Part shown: in pieces, positions 1 through 9,900 of the stretch | Layout of the letters: each line of letters starts with the position of its first letter | Position numbering within the stretch: position 1 is the first letter of the stretch | From: Paenibacillus prosopidis | GTDB taxonomy: Bacteria; Bacillota; Bacilli; Paenibacillales; Paenibacillaceae | NCBI RefSeq assembly: GCF_003337375.1 | Contig: NZ_QPJD01000008.1 | Coordinates: forward strand, 62,001-126,000 | Length of the DNA: 64,000 bases | Direction: 5' to 3' | The notes under the pieces: generated by a model | Told to the model about the DNA's origin: nothing | Database searches by the model: none | The model's input: the letters and a program-made list of their open reading frames with translations, nothing else | Made by a program: the position numbers and the translations under genes

Positions 1-1
1 G

Positions 2-883
2 GAGCAAGGCGCTGTCACAGCTCCTCGATTCGTGCCCATTCATCGCACAGCAACGCAGGTGGACGATCGGTATGCGATTACGGAGGATGAGTATGCGAGC
101 CTGATTAAGCAATATTTTCCGAATGGACCGGAAGGTCCCCTTGCTTCCTTCCCGCGCAAAGAAAAACGGAAAATCGCTGTGCTGCGGCATATCTCGTCAT
201 ATTTTCAAAGCGGAAAGATATACAAGGAGAAGGATGTAAACGAACAGCTAAGCCGGTTTTTGGTGGATGATTATGTGACGCTGCGCCGCTATTTGATTGA
301 GTACGGGTATTTGGACCGCAAAGATGATGGCAGCGAGTATTGGGTAAAGGAGCTGGGAGGGGAAACGGGTGAGTTGGATCGGCCAAAGGAACAGAAGCAG
401 GAGCAGAAGCCGGATCAGCAGGAGAGTAAGGTTGAACGAAAGGGTGGGCACAAAATGGAGAAAGCGCAGCGTAAGCAGCTGACGTCGGAGTATCAGGAAC
501 GCGAACGGCTAATGGGTGTATTTCAGATTACAAATAAAGTAAATGGACGAATATATATCGGCGGGTCAACCAATTTGGATGCAGTGTGGGGAAAAGAGCA
601 ATTTCTTCTAAATATCGAAGGACATACGAACAAGGATCTGCAGAAGGAATGGAAGGAGTACGGCAGTGAAAATTTTACATTTCTCATCCTGGAGACCGTT
701 AAATTTGACCATCAGGTTCGGTATGATTATAAAGATGTTTTTGCTGCAGAAGGCCGTCAGCCGATCGATATGGTTCGCCAGTATAACCGGGAAGTAGCGG
801 CTCTAAAGGAACAATGGCTGGAGAAGCTGCAGCCTTTCGGGGAGAAGGGCTACCATCGTAGGGATGACGAGGTCAAGGAGTAA
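2..883 (+). CDS. DUF2087 domain protein with C-terminal GIY-YIG-like domain (5' partial)
   Basis: The reading frame is open to the left edge of the window, so the true start probably lies upstream; a GTG at 32 is only an internal candidate. Counting from that GTG, residues about 18-105 match the DUF2087 pattern (FPRKEKRKIAVLRHI, then EKDVNEQL, then TLRRYLIEYGYLDR), a module usually found in small DNA-binding regulators. A charged linker rich in E, K and Q (about 110-155) leads to a GIY-YIG-like fold (GVFQITNKVNGRIYIGGSTN). The first motif is GVF instead of GIY, and the arginine expected after the YIG motif is missing (NLDAVWGKEQ), so nuclease activity is doubtful. Fusions of these two domains occur in Bacillota. 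The biological role is unknown to me; a regulatory or DNA-binding protein is the safest reading. The MFS gene follows in the same direction after a short gap. Confidence 0.8.
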   Translation, partial: EQGAVTAPRFVPIHRTATQVDDRYAITEDEYASLIKQYFPNGPEGPLASFPRKEKRKIAVLRHISSYFQSGKIYKEKDVNEQLSRFLVDDYVTLRRYLIEYGYLDRKDDGSEYWVKELGGETGELDRPKEQKQEQKPDQQESKVERKGGHKMEKAQRKQLTSEYQERERLMGVFQITNKVNGRIYIGGSTNLDAVWGKEQFLLNIEGHTNKDLQKEWKEYGSENFTFLILETVKFDHQVRYDYKDVFAAEGRQPIDMVRQYNREVAALKEQWLEKLQPFGEKGYHRRDDEVKE

Positions 884-929
884 AAAGTTTTTGGTACAAA
901 AGATTAGTTAAGGGAGAGTGTGTATTGAC

Positions 930-2174
930 ATGTCAGCTAAAGCAGTGACAGGAGCGGGAGAAAGCTTGCTCCGCAACAAGTTTTTTCAAACGATTTTGTT
1001 ATCGAACGTATTGTTACAAATCGGGATTTGGGTGCGCAACTTTGCTATTTTGATGTATGTGACCGACAAGACGAACCAGGATCCGTTTGCCATCAGCTTG
1101 ATGGGCTTCGTAGAGTTTTTGCCGATTTTCGTATTCTCGTTTATCGGAGGAACGTTCGCAGATCGGTGGAAGCCACGGTTAACGATGATCTGGTGTGACT
1201 TTTTATCCGCCATATCCGTATTTGTTGTGCTCATTACGTTAGTTTACGGCTCGTGGCATATGGTTTATCTTGCGACGTTTGTATCGGCGATTTTGTCTCA
1301 GTTTTCACAGCCTTCCGCGATGAAGCTGTTCAAGCAGCACATTCCGGCCGAACAACTGCAATCTTCCATGGCGATGTTCCAATCGCTTATTGCTATCTTT
1401 ATGGTGATTGGGCCTTCGCTGGGCGTTATCTCATACCAAAAGTTCGGTATCGAGATTTCTATTGGCGTGATGGGCGTCGCGTTTCTATTGTCCGCTGTCG
1501 TCTTATTTCGTATCCCTCGCGACCGCGAGGTGGAACGGACGGAAGCGATGGTTGAGCGCAGGTTTAAACAGGATCTAAAAGATGGACTCATGTATGTATG
1601 GCGTAGTCCGGTGCTGAAGTCGCTTGGCGGAGTGTTCGCGCTTGCCGGAACCGCTGTCGGTATTGCCCAGACGTTAGGCTTGTTTATTGTATTGGAGCGG
1701 CTAGGTCAGCCTAAAGAGTTTTTGCAGTATTTAATGATGGTTAACGGGATTGCGATGCTCGTCGGCGGCGGGGCGGTTATGGTCATAGCCAAAAAAGTTT
1801 CGCCCCAAAAGCTGCTTGCGCTCGGCATACTGCTCAACTCGTTATGTATGGTCGGGACGGGATTATCGACGAGCGTTCCGCTTACGCTAGGGCTGCAGTT
1901 TATGGCCGGACTGGGATTTCCTTTGATCCATATCGGCATTAGCACGATAATTTTGCAATGGTCGGAGGAGTCGTTCGTCGGACGGGTGAACGGCGTGCTG
2001 AATCCGATGTTTATGGGGATGATGGTCATTATGACGCTAGTTGCCGGTCAGTTAAAACTCGTTTTCCCATTGGTCGGCATTTATAGCGTCGCCGGATTAT
2101 TCATGTTCCTAGGCTTGCTGCTGCTCATTCCGTTATTTAAGCATAAGCCGCTTATCGTGCAAAGCGAAGGTTAG
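930..2174 (+). CDS. MFS transporter, multidrug/macrolide-efflux type
   Basis: A 414-residue integral membrane protein with about 12 hydrophobic segments, typical of the major facilitator superfamily. The loop 2-3 signature GGTFADRWKPR lies at about residues 73-83. The overall pattern (N-terminal LLRNKFFQ, a long run without charged residues, a central RRFKQDLKDGLMYVWRSP loop, then the second six-helix bundle) resembles the MFS_3/enterobactin-exporter/macrolide-efflux branch. It probably exports a drug or metabolite by proton antiport; the substrate cannot be read from the sequence. I chose ATG 930 because AGGGAG at 911-916 sits at a workable distance; the GTG at 918 would overlap that ribosome binding site. 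It follows the DUF2087 gene by 46 nt and could be cotranscribed with it. Confidence 0.85.
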   Translation: MSAKAVTGAGESLLRNKFFQTILLSNVLLQIGIWVRNFAILMYVTDKTNQDPFAISLMGFVEFLPIFVFSFIGGTFADRWKPRLTMIWCDFLSAISVFVVLITLVYGSWHMVYLATFVSAILSQFSQPSAMKLFKQHIPAEQLQSSMAMFQSLIAIFMVIGPSLGVISYQKFGIEISIGVMGVAFLLSAVVLFRIPRDREVERTEAMVERRFKQDLKDGLMYVWRSPVLKSLGGVFALAGTAVGIAQTLGLFIVLERLGQPKEFLQYLMMVNGIAMLVGGGAVMVIAKKVSPQKLLALGILLNSLCMVGTGLSTSVPLTLGLQFMAGLGFPLIHIGISTIILQWSEESFVGRVNGVLNPMFMGMMVIMTLVAGQLKLVFPLVGIYSVAGLFMFLGLLLLIPLFKHKPLIVQSEG

Positions 2175-2283
2175 ATTAGGTTAAGTTAAGTTAGTTAGTG
2201 AAATGTTAGCGAAGCACACTGGGGGAGATTGACAGATTGGCCGGTGTGAAGTAACATCATTGTAGTTGAAACGAAGTATAGCG

Positions 2284-2327
2284 AAGCACGCTTATACCCT
2301 CGGTAGAGGGAGGGGCGTGCTTTTTTT
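2284..2327 (+). terminator. Rho-independent terminator
   Basis: AAGCACGC (2284-2291) pairs with GCGTGCTT, an inner CCCTC/GAGGG stem closes the loop, and seven T follow. It lies about 110 nt after the MFS stop and probably ends that transcript. Confidence 0.8.
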
Positions 2328-2522
2328 GTTGTCTCGGTATGCCTTCGGGGGGAGCGGCATGCTGATGAACAGAGGTGGTTTTTGTCGAAAAAATGCAGAT
2401 CATGGAAATGGAAAGCATGAAAAAAGAAGGGAAAAGGAGCTGCGGGCAAGAAATGGTATAAAGTTCCTGTGAATATTGAATCAAAGCCATATTGCAGGCT
2501 TGATATGCGTAACGAGAAAGAA

Positions 2523-2559
2523 GCAGGGAGTAGGGAGTAGGGAGCAGAGAGCAGGGAGT
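2523..2559. repeat. Short imperfect AGGGAGT tandem repeat
   Basis: Four to five imperfect copies of GGGAGTA/GGGAGCA occur in 37 nt of purine-only sequence. The unit is far too short for CRISPR and there is no spacer structure. Likely slippage-derived simple sequence. Confidence 0.6.
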
Positions 2560-2751
2560 CGAGGGATTCGCGTGCAGCAGCATGGCTGAGAATAGCGGGA
2601 AATAGAAGGGCACGGCACTGAATAGCAGGGTATGGTGGGGAATGATGGGAAGTGGTTGTTAGTTGCAGGAAATGACGGGGATACGCAGGTAATACTCCTT
2701 TTATCATGGATTTCATACAGGGTAGGAGAGGTATCGAGATTTTAGGCTAGG

Positions 2752-2899
2752 TTATATTGGATTTTGTACAGTAAAAACGCCTGTTTTGATGCTTATTGAT
2801 TCGGATTGGGAGTTAAATCGAGTTCTTTATTGCAAAAATCCAATATAGCCTCTGTAAAAGTGAATTCAAGTAGAAAGTTACTACAAATATCCAATATAA
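2752..2899. repeat. Dispersed ATCCAATATA-type intergenic repeat, copy 1
   Basis: TTATATTGGAT at 2752-2762 is inverted relative to ATCCAATATAG at 2838-2848 and ATCCAATATAA at 2889-2899. The stretch ATCCAATATAG then TAGAAAGTTAC resembles ATCCAATATAG then TAGAAAGTGAC near 33613-33640, so this is a family of short intergenic elements. It sits just upstream of the SLH gene and ends about 30 nt before its start. Confidence 0.5.
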
Positions 2900-2931
2900 C
2901 TACACAAAAATTAAATGGGGAGTGGTTTGAT

Positions 2932-3906
2932 ATGAAAAAAATAGTACAAGCATTTATGGTAGCAGCGTTGTTGGTGTCTATGTTGGTAACGACGCAGGTG
3001 GCTGTTGGTGCGGCAGCTTTTACGGATACGAAGACACACTGGGCAAAAGCAGAAATTGATGCGGCCGCTGCCCAAGGCTGGATCAAAGGATATACCTCTG
3101 CGAGCTTTAAGCCGGATGCGGATATTACTCGTGCGGAGTTCTTGAAATCGCTTGTCGCTGCTATGAAGTATAAGCTCGAGGACACAGATACGCCGTTTGA
3201 GGATGATAAAGGTTGGTTTCGTGCATATATTGCGACGGGATTGAAGCAGTCAGTTATTAAGATCGGCGAATACAAGGAACTTACTTTCGAACCGAACCGC
3301 AAAATAACTCGCGAAGAAATTGCTCGAATGACTCTTCGCGCCGCTGGAAAAGACAAAGAAGGTGTCGCATTTGGATACCTTGCAGTAGCTAAACAGATAA
3401 AGATCATGAGTGGCTACCCCGACGGCACGCTTGGCGGCAACAAAAACGCGACTCGTGCAGAGGCGGTTGTCATGATTACAAATACGCTGAATTATATCAA
3501 TCTGCCTGTCTCTGTAGCTTATCCTAAGTCGGAAAAAGAATTAAATACTTTGATTCATTCACTGCCGAGTTTTAAAGGCAACACTATGATAAGCCGCGGA
3601 TCTGTAGGCATCAACTCAAAAGGCACGGATGTATTTGAAGATAATACTATATGGATTGAATATGATAGCTCATTAAAACAGACTTTTATCTTCATCTATG
3701 AACCAACAGATGCAAACAAGGCTATAGTTAAAGATCTACTAAAATTTTATTATCCTATTTCTTATGAAAAAGCTTATAGCACTTATATTAAAATTAATGG
3801 AATGGACTACAAGAATTCAAATATAACTACAAAGTATGATGGACGCACATTTGAGGGATATAAAGGAAATAGTAATAAGACCGTCGGTATAGTGATCGGG
3901 GCGTGA
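2932..3906 (+). CDS. S-layer homology (SLH) domain protein
   Basis: A 324-residue secreted protein. A signal peptide occupies about residues 1-28. Three SLH-like repeats follow: about 30-75 (HWAKAEIDAAAAQGWIKGY, ITRAEF), 89-136 (ITREEIARM) and a shorter, weaker third at about 148-187 (SGYPDGTLGG, ATRAEA). SLH repeats bind pyruvylated secondary cell-wall polymers, so this protein is probably anchored on the cell surface. The last 130 residues (about 195-324) form a domain I do not recognise. ATG 2932 was chosen because it starts the signal peptide and has GGGGAG at 2917-2922; the frame is open further upstream without a better start. Its stop overlaps the GTG of the next gene (GTGA), so the two are translationally coupled and probably act as one surface unit. 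Confidence 0.88.
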   Translation: MKKIVQAFMVAALLVSMLVTTQVAVGAAAFTDTKTHWAKAEIDAAAAQGWIKGYTSASFKPDADITRAEFLKSLVAAMKYKLEDTDTPFEDDKGWFRAYIATGLKQSVIKIGEYKELTFEPNRKITREEIARMTLRAAGKDKEGVAFGYLAVAKQIKIMSGYPDGTLGGNKNATRAEAVVMITNTLNYINLPVSVAYPKSEKELNTLIHSLPSFKGNTMISRGSVGINSKGTDVFEDNTIWIEYDSSLKQTFIFIYEPTDANKAIVKDLLKFYYPISYEKAYSTYIKINGMDYKNSNITTKYDGRTFEGYKGNSNKTVGIVIGA

Positions 3907-6900
3907 AGAAATTGAGAATTAGGTACAAGAAAAACCTTTTAATTTTTGTATCAGTAATGCTTTTGATCTTATCCATACCCTCATATACGAATGCGGCAAC
4001 GAATTGCCCTGCTCCAGCTGAGTATAGCGCTCTGGCAAAAGAATATATTGAATTCTATAATATTCCACTAACAGATTCAAAAGGACGGGCATTAAATGAG
4101 AAGTTTCTTTTAAACCAATCTAACATAGGTTCAAATGTCATCGTGTACGGTTGTCCATCAGATATAGATCCTGAAACGCAAGATTTAAAAAAAGGACAAT
4201 ATCGCTTCCTCGGATGGGATTATGAGGGGAATTTATATCGTAACTGGATGTTTGAAAGTGACTCTAACGTTACAAAGAGTGTAGCCAAAAACTGGGTTAA
4301 AGAACCTTGGAAAACAACGACAGGTAGGGCTAAAAATATTGAACCTACATTGTTATCAAAACATCCTGACGCAATAGCTTGGCTAACGGAAATGAAAGAT
4401 CCATACGGCTATTCAAAAACCTTCTTAGAGAGCTACAACAAGTTAAAAGGTACTAGTTGGACAGGGGAGACACTACTTGATTATGTCATTATCCAGCAAG
4501 CACGAACGAAGTTTTCTCCAGGCGTTGTTCAGATGTGGAACATATGGCAGCCTGACGGATCTTGGTGGTATGAAATTTTCACGATTCCAGCGGAACAACT
4601 TGCACCACCACCCGAAAAACCCGATCTTCTCATTATTGATCCGCTAGTTGTTCAAAGCGATGCTTGGGTCGGTGACTCTGTTCCTGTCAAAATAACGACA
4701 AAAAACCAAGGCAAAGAAAATAGTGGGCCATTTACCGTAGGTATATTAGGCACAAGTATAAAGTCAGAGGTTATATCTAATGTTCCTCCGGGTGCGATTA
4801 AAACTGTAACAATTAATGTAACTTCCTCCACAAGTGGAATCAAAAAATTTACTGCTATGACCGACTTCGGGTTAGCGGTTACCGAATCGAAAGAGGACAA
4901 CAATACCAAACCTTTTCAGATCGCATTTAACAAAAAAAATGAACCAACTACTCCTGTCGCCATCATAAGTCACCTTGAAGGGGATCATCGGACTAAACCT
5001 GCGTTAAATATTAAACCGTTAGACGATCCGAAGCTGGATGATCTCCTTTCTTATTCGCCAGGAAAAGAAGCAATTACAGTACGAGAGTGGAAGTTTAAAA
5101 CTCCTGCAGGAGTAACGTATAATAAAAAACCTGCTGCCAAGGACTTCTCAGCTGAAGGTGATTATCTTGTAGAATTGCGTGTTACGAATAGTGCAAACAA
5201 GGTGTCTGAATGGGCTGAGCTTATCATACATGCTGCTGCTGAACCTTTAGAGCCTCCCCCAACTCCTTCAACCCCCGATCTTAAAGCGGATATAGAATTT
5301 CAACCACCTGTCATTGTAGCAGGGGAAACGTCTTCTCTAATCAATCACTCAGACGGTCTAACAGGATACACATGGAAATTCTCAGACAATCTTACACAAG
5401 TGCTCCCGAACAATACCAATTTCGAATTTATAAATACGACTTACTTGGATCCTGGTAATTATAGTGCTGAATTTACGGCCACTGACGGAGTAGGATCTAA
5501 AAGGGATACAGCTGTTCTCCAAGTAATCGATCCTAAACCAGTAGCTGTTGTAGCTGGTATAACACGTGTTATACAAGGAAGAGACCTTGCGTATCCGCAC
5601 CATCTTTTAAATTCCTATACGCCTCTAGAGAATAGGGGAGTGACAATTGACTTTAGTAAATCTGAAACTAGATATAAAAAGCTTACGGATGCTTCCTATA
5701 CGGATGGATGGTTTACGAATGCGCCAGCTGATTTAGGCGAGTATAGTATCGAAGGTAAGGTTTACGATTCAACGGGAAGAGTGAGTGATTGGGGAACTCT
5801 CATTTTAGAAGTAATTCCTGACGCACCTCCAACAATTGAAGTGATTGCTCCCGAAGAGGCCTACCGCAACAATGGCTTTATGCTTTACATCGATGCCGAA
5901 AGCCCCGATGGAGATATACTAAAGACGCTAATTATCGAGGAACGATATGACCAAGATGGTGATGGCAATTTTGATGAAGAATCTTGGATCAAGTTGTACG
6001 AAGGTGATTTTAAAACAACTAATGCTCTAAACTATAACAAAGTCGGAAAAAGACAATATCGAGCTTCAGTAACAGAAGATTACGGTATGCAAGGCAATTC
6101 TGGCATAGCTTCTACCGACATTTTAAACTATGCCCCTGAAGTTAACTTTAACGCATTCGGTGTTACCCAGCAGCCAGGGCAGGGAGAAGATAGTGGACCG
6201 CCTGTCACAAACTATACATCTTCATCCATCTTCCGTTCTTGGACACTTAAAAAGCCATATATGGGAGGCAGCGGAGATAAGCTAGGCTGGAAAGCGGATA
6301 CGACAACGATTGCGACAAAGAACGCTGTTATGGCTAACTTTGCAGTAGGTTATCCAAACTCAGGAAACGGACCGAATTCACGGACAAAATTCCAACTGGC
6401 TTCTGATATAGTAGGCAAACCAACATGGAAGCTAACAAATGGATCTTTAATTAAAACGGTTTTTGCCGGAAGCCGTCTTTACTCCTATTCTCAGACCTAT
6501 GCTGCACCTACACGAACGTTTCATTTTACTGAACATAACGCGGTTACTGGTGAAATATTAAGAACGTTCTCAATTGTTACCGATGATGTCTTAACCTTTC
6601 TAAATGTGGGACCAGACGAAACGTTTTACTTTTCAGATCGAACTAATTATCCATCCAATCTCGATCTTGTGAAAATTGCAGCTTACGATAAATACGGCGT
6701 GCGTAAGGATGAAATTTCATTCTACCGCTCAGCCGGCTCACAAGATGCTATAGGGACGAATATTACCTTTACTGAAATTTCTCCAGACGGTCAATCTATG
6801 TATATCGGATATAGACAAGCTTATGGCGTAACTGATACTTGGGGAGATTTTAGTATGGAGCTTCGATTCTACAAATATTCCTTAAAGGATAAGTATCTGG

Positions 6901-9900
6901 TTTGGGAGGTTTCGGGTGAACGTGAGTACCGTGGTTACTATTCAAATATAAATATGACCTATGGTACTAAAGGTGATGTTTATTTTACATATAATTTTCA
7001 AGATCGTTATGCTAACAGTCTGCAAAGTCTCAGAGGGTACATCACTCAAGTTAGAGCTAATGGCGTTAAGAGTACGGTTAACTTAGGAGGTGCGGCAGGA
7101 TTATCTCATGCTTCCGTTTCCGATGATGGGAATTATGTTTTCGTCAATTATGTACAACTGAGTAATAGTGATGAATATGCGAACGTTTTATTACATGCTA
7201 TTCAAAGTTCAACCTACAGTGACGGCAGCCCCTACTTTCAAACAGCGTATGCTCGAAGCGTCGTTACTTCTCAAGATGATTGGGGACATGGCTATTCTGA
7301 AGTGGCTTTAAACGCTAACCCTTTGATTTTTAGTGATACGAATATTTATAGTCAAGGTAGGGTTGTCAGTTCTTATAATCTTTTTTTTAACCGGTGGGGG
7401 AATCAAATTGGCACTTGGGTTAATGCAGGGGCTTCAGCAAACGTAGGGAAAATATTTGCAAACTCAAACAGTGAGATCATTTTTCCTGTATTTAATCCTG
7501 TAGGTTTAACGAGTTATAGTGATTTCAATGCGCCAAGAAAAGTTACGGCCACTTTGTATAACGCAACGAAACTTAGTGCTATCACGTCTAGTCCCGAAAT
7601 TGGATTAACGCCAGTAACTTGGCAGGAGTATGCTGCAGATTATGCAACGCCTATTTTGCCTGATGGATCACTATTTGTTTTTTACGATAGGTATGTCATG
7701 CCTTTTGTCTCAGCAAGCGGAACAGGCGGGCTAAAAGGGATTAACGCTGATACCGTTGAAATCTTGAATGACGATTGGGGCGGTTTACTCTACGATGCCG
7801 GAAGTATAATGAAAAACTATGCATTGGAGTTTAGCGCAAGTATCAACGATGCTAAAAATGCAAAAATCATAGGTGCAGGCTTCCAAATTCAAAATGAGAA
7901 GAATATGTACGCTATGGAGTGGAGCAAAGACACATTATCCTTGTATCGTGTAGTAAATGGTGCTAAAACATTGTTGAAATCAGCGCCTATGACGCGTAAT
8001 GCTTTTACTACGTACCCGGTCAAAGTAGAGTCTGTAAATGGTATTCAGAGGGTTTATGTCAATCACTCGAAAGTTTTAGAGGTTGCTGACAGTACTTACT
8101 TAAAGGGCTCTGCTGGGTTAATGTCACTGGGACAGCCTAATACGGCATTCTCCAATGTGAAGAAAACGAATTACGGCGATACTTTCACGGAAGAGACGTA
8201 TGAATCCGTACTCGTAAATGATCCAATCTTCTATGACAAGCTATTCAAGGATGTTGAGAACGATCCGATGGGTACAGAAGAATGGAGCTACAGCCATAAT
8301 CCAAATTTCTTTGAAAATCCGGAAGGGCTGAGTACCTTCAGCGGGAAAACGTTTGGAGCAACCGTAAATGCACTTGAGAAAGCAGGCGTGTACGAGATTA
8401 CCTTCCGTGCAGAAGACAATCCTGGGTTGTCAGCTTATCGGAAATGGTCAGAGCCGGTAAAGAAATTACTGTATGTGCATCGCAGGCCAGTTGCGCAGCC
8501 GGACGTTAGATTTACAGGCAAAGTGTTTGCAGAAGGTGAGTCACTTGACTACGAGACCTACGATACGTCTTATGATCCTGATATTGCGCATTTTTTGTCG
8601 GACAAGGTATTCCGAACACGTTGGTCTGATGAATCGGCTTGGACAGCAGGTAAGCGACAGTACTATAACCGTCCAGGTGTAGAGCTGATCGTACAAGAGC
8701 AAGTCAGAGATATTCATGGCGCTTGGTCATATTGGGGACAGTACATCGTTTATAAAGACGCATTACCTGCAGTGAACCAAACAAAGCCGGTCATGACGAT
8801 TACTTATCCAAGCGGTACGACTGCAGCTGCTCCAACTGTGCTTGCCACAGAGCCTGCCATTACATGGACGTATTTTGATGCGGAAAAAGATCCGCAGGAC
8901 ATGTTCCGGTTATCCTTAAATTACGCGAATACGAATGAGCTGGCTCTTTATTTGGAACTTGAAGGGTCGGCAATGAATTACACGATGCTGAAAGGCAGCA
9001 TTATTCCCGGCCGAGTCGTGAAGGTGCAAGGGCAAGTGTATTCCGCAGGCGTTTGGTCTGATCTAAGTAACATTCGCTTTTTTGTGCTGGATCTGCCGCC
9101 GGAGACGCATTTACTAACGTTTAACGGTAATGATGCAGCAAATCCCATATTTACGAATAGAAATCGTCCGCAGCTGCGCACGTTTACCGTCGATCCGGAA
9201 AATCATCCGATTGCCGCGATTGATTATGAGGTATTTCAAGGCTCAAACGGGGCAAAAGTAATCGATACGAACTCAGCAACAGCATCAGCAAGCTACACAT
9301 CTGCGGCGCTGGCTGAAGGGCTTCATTACTGGAGAGCCAGAGCGAATGACAGTTATTTGTGGGGCCCGTATTCGGATAACGGATTTTTCTTTGTTGATAC
9401 GGTTAAGCCCGCCGATGTGGATGAGAAGCTAGAAATTGAACCGACGGCGGTAACGGTAAAATTCAACGGATTTAGCGATGTTGCGCCATCTTCGGGACAC
9501 GCAACCCGGACCTTTTATTTGCAGAAGGTGAATGCGAACGGCAGTGTAACCAACATCGATTTGAACGGTGACGGTACGGCCGAATACAGTACGTCGCTAG
9601 CGCTTAACCGGCAATCCTATCGGGTTGCCGGATTAATACCCGGTCAAGAGTATCGACTGACGGTTCTGGATTACGACATTGCCGGCAACGAGGGGCATTT
9701 TACCTATATCTATTTTGTCACCAACCGGCCGCCAACAGCAGATTTCGATTGGTCGCCAAAGCCGTTGTATGAAGAAGATACGGCGACATTTCTGTCGGAT
9801 GTAGATGATCCAGATGGTGATACACTTTCGATTAAGTATGAAATAACGAGTCCTGCCGGGGAGAAGAGCAGCTTTTCGTATATGTTGGACGCACCTGATT

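Larger units (their letters stand above)
2328..2931. other. Non-coding stretch with degenerate tandem and dispersed repeats
   Basis: No convincing gene is present; the open frames on the minus strand have no ribosome binding site and low-complexity translations. It contains a short AGGGAGT-type tandem run at 2523-2559 and three copies of an ATCCAATATA-type motif (inverted at 2752-2762, direct at 2838-2848 and 2889-2899), also seen near 33.6 kb. The ribosome binding site of the SLH gene is at its right edge. Confidence 0.6.

Noticed and set aside
32-883. Complete gene starting at GTG 32
   Set aside because: The same frame is open to the window edge without a ribosome binding site before GTG 32, so the gene is probably cut by the window.
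2523-2559. Possible CRISPR-like repeat
   Set aside because: The unit is only about 7 nt, without spacers or cas genes.
2195-2716. Open frames of 118-173 codons on the minus strand
   Set aside because: Low-complexity translation (repeated LLP, YSLL) caused by the purine-rich repeat; no start signal or known motif.
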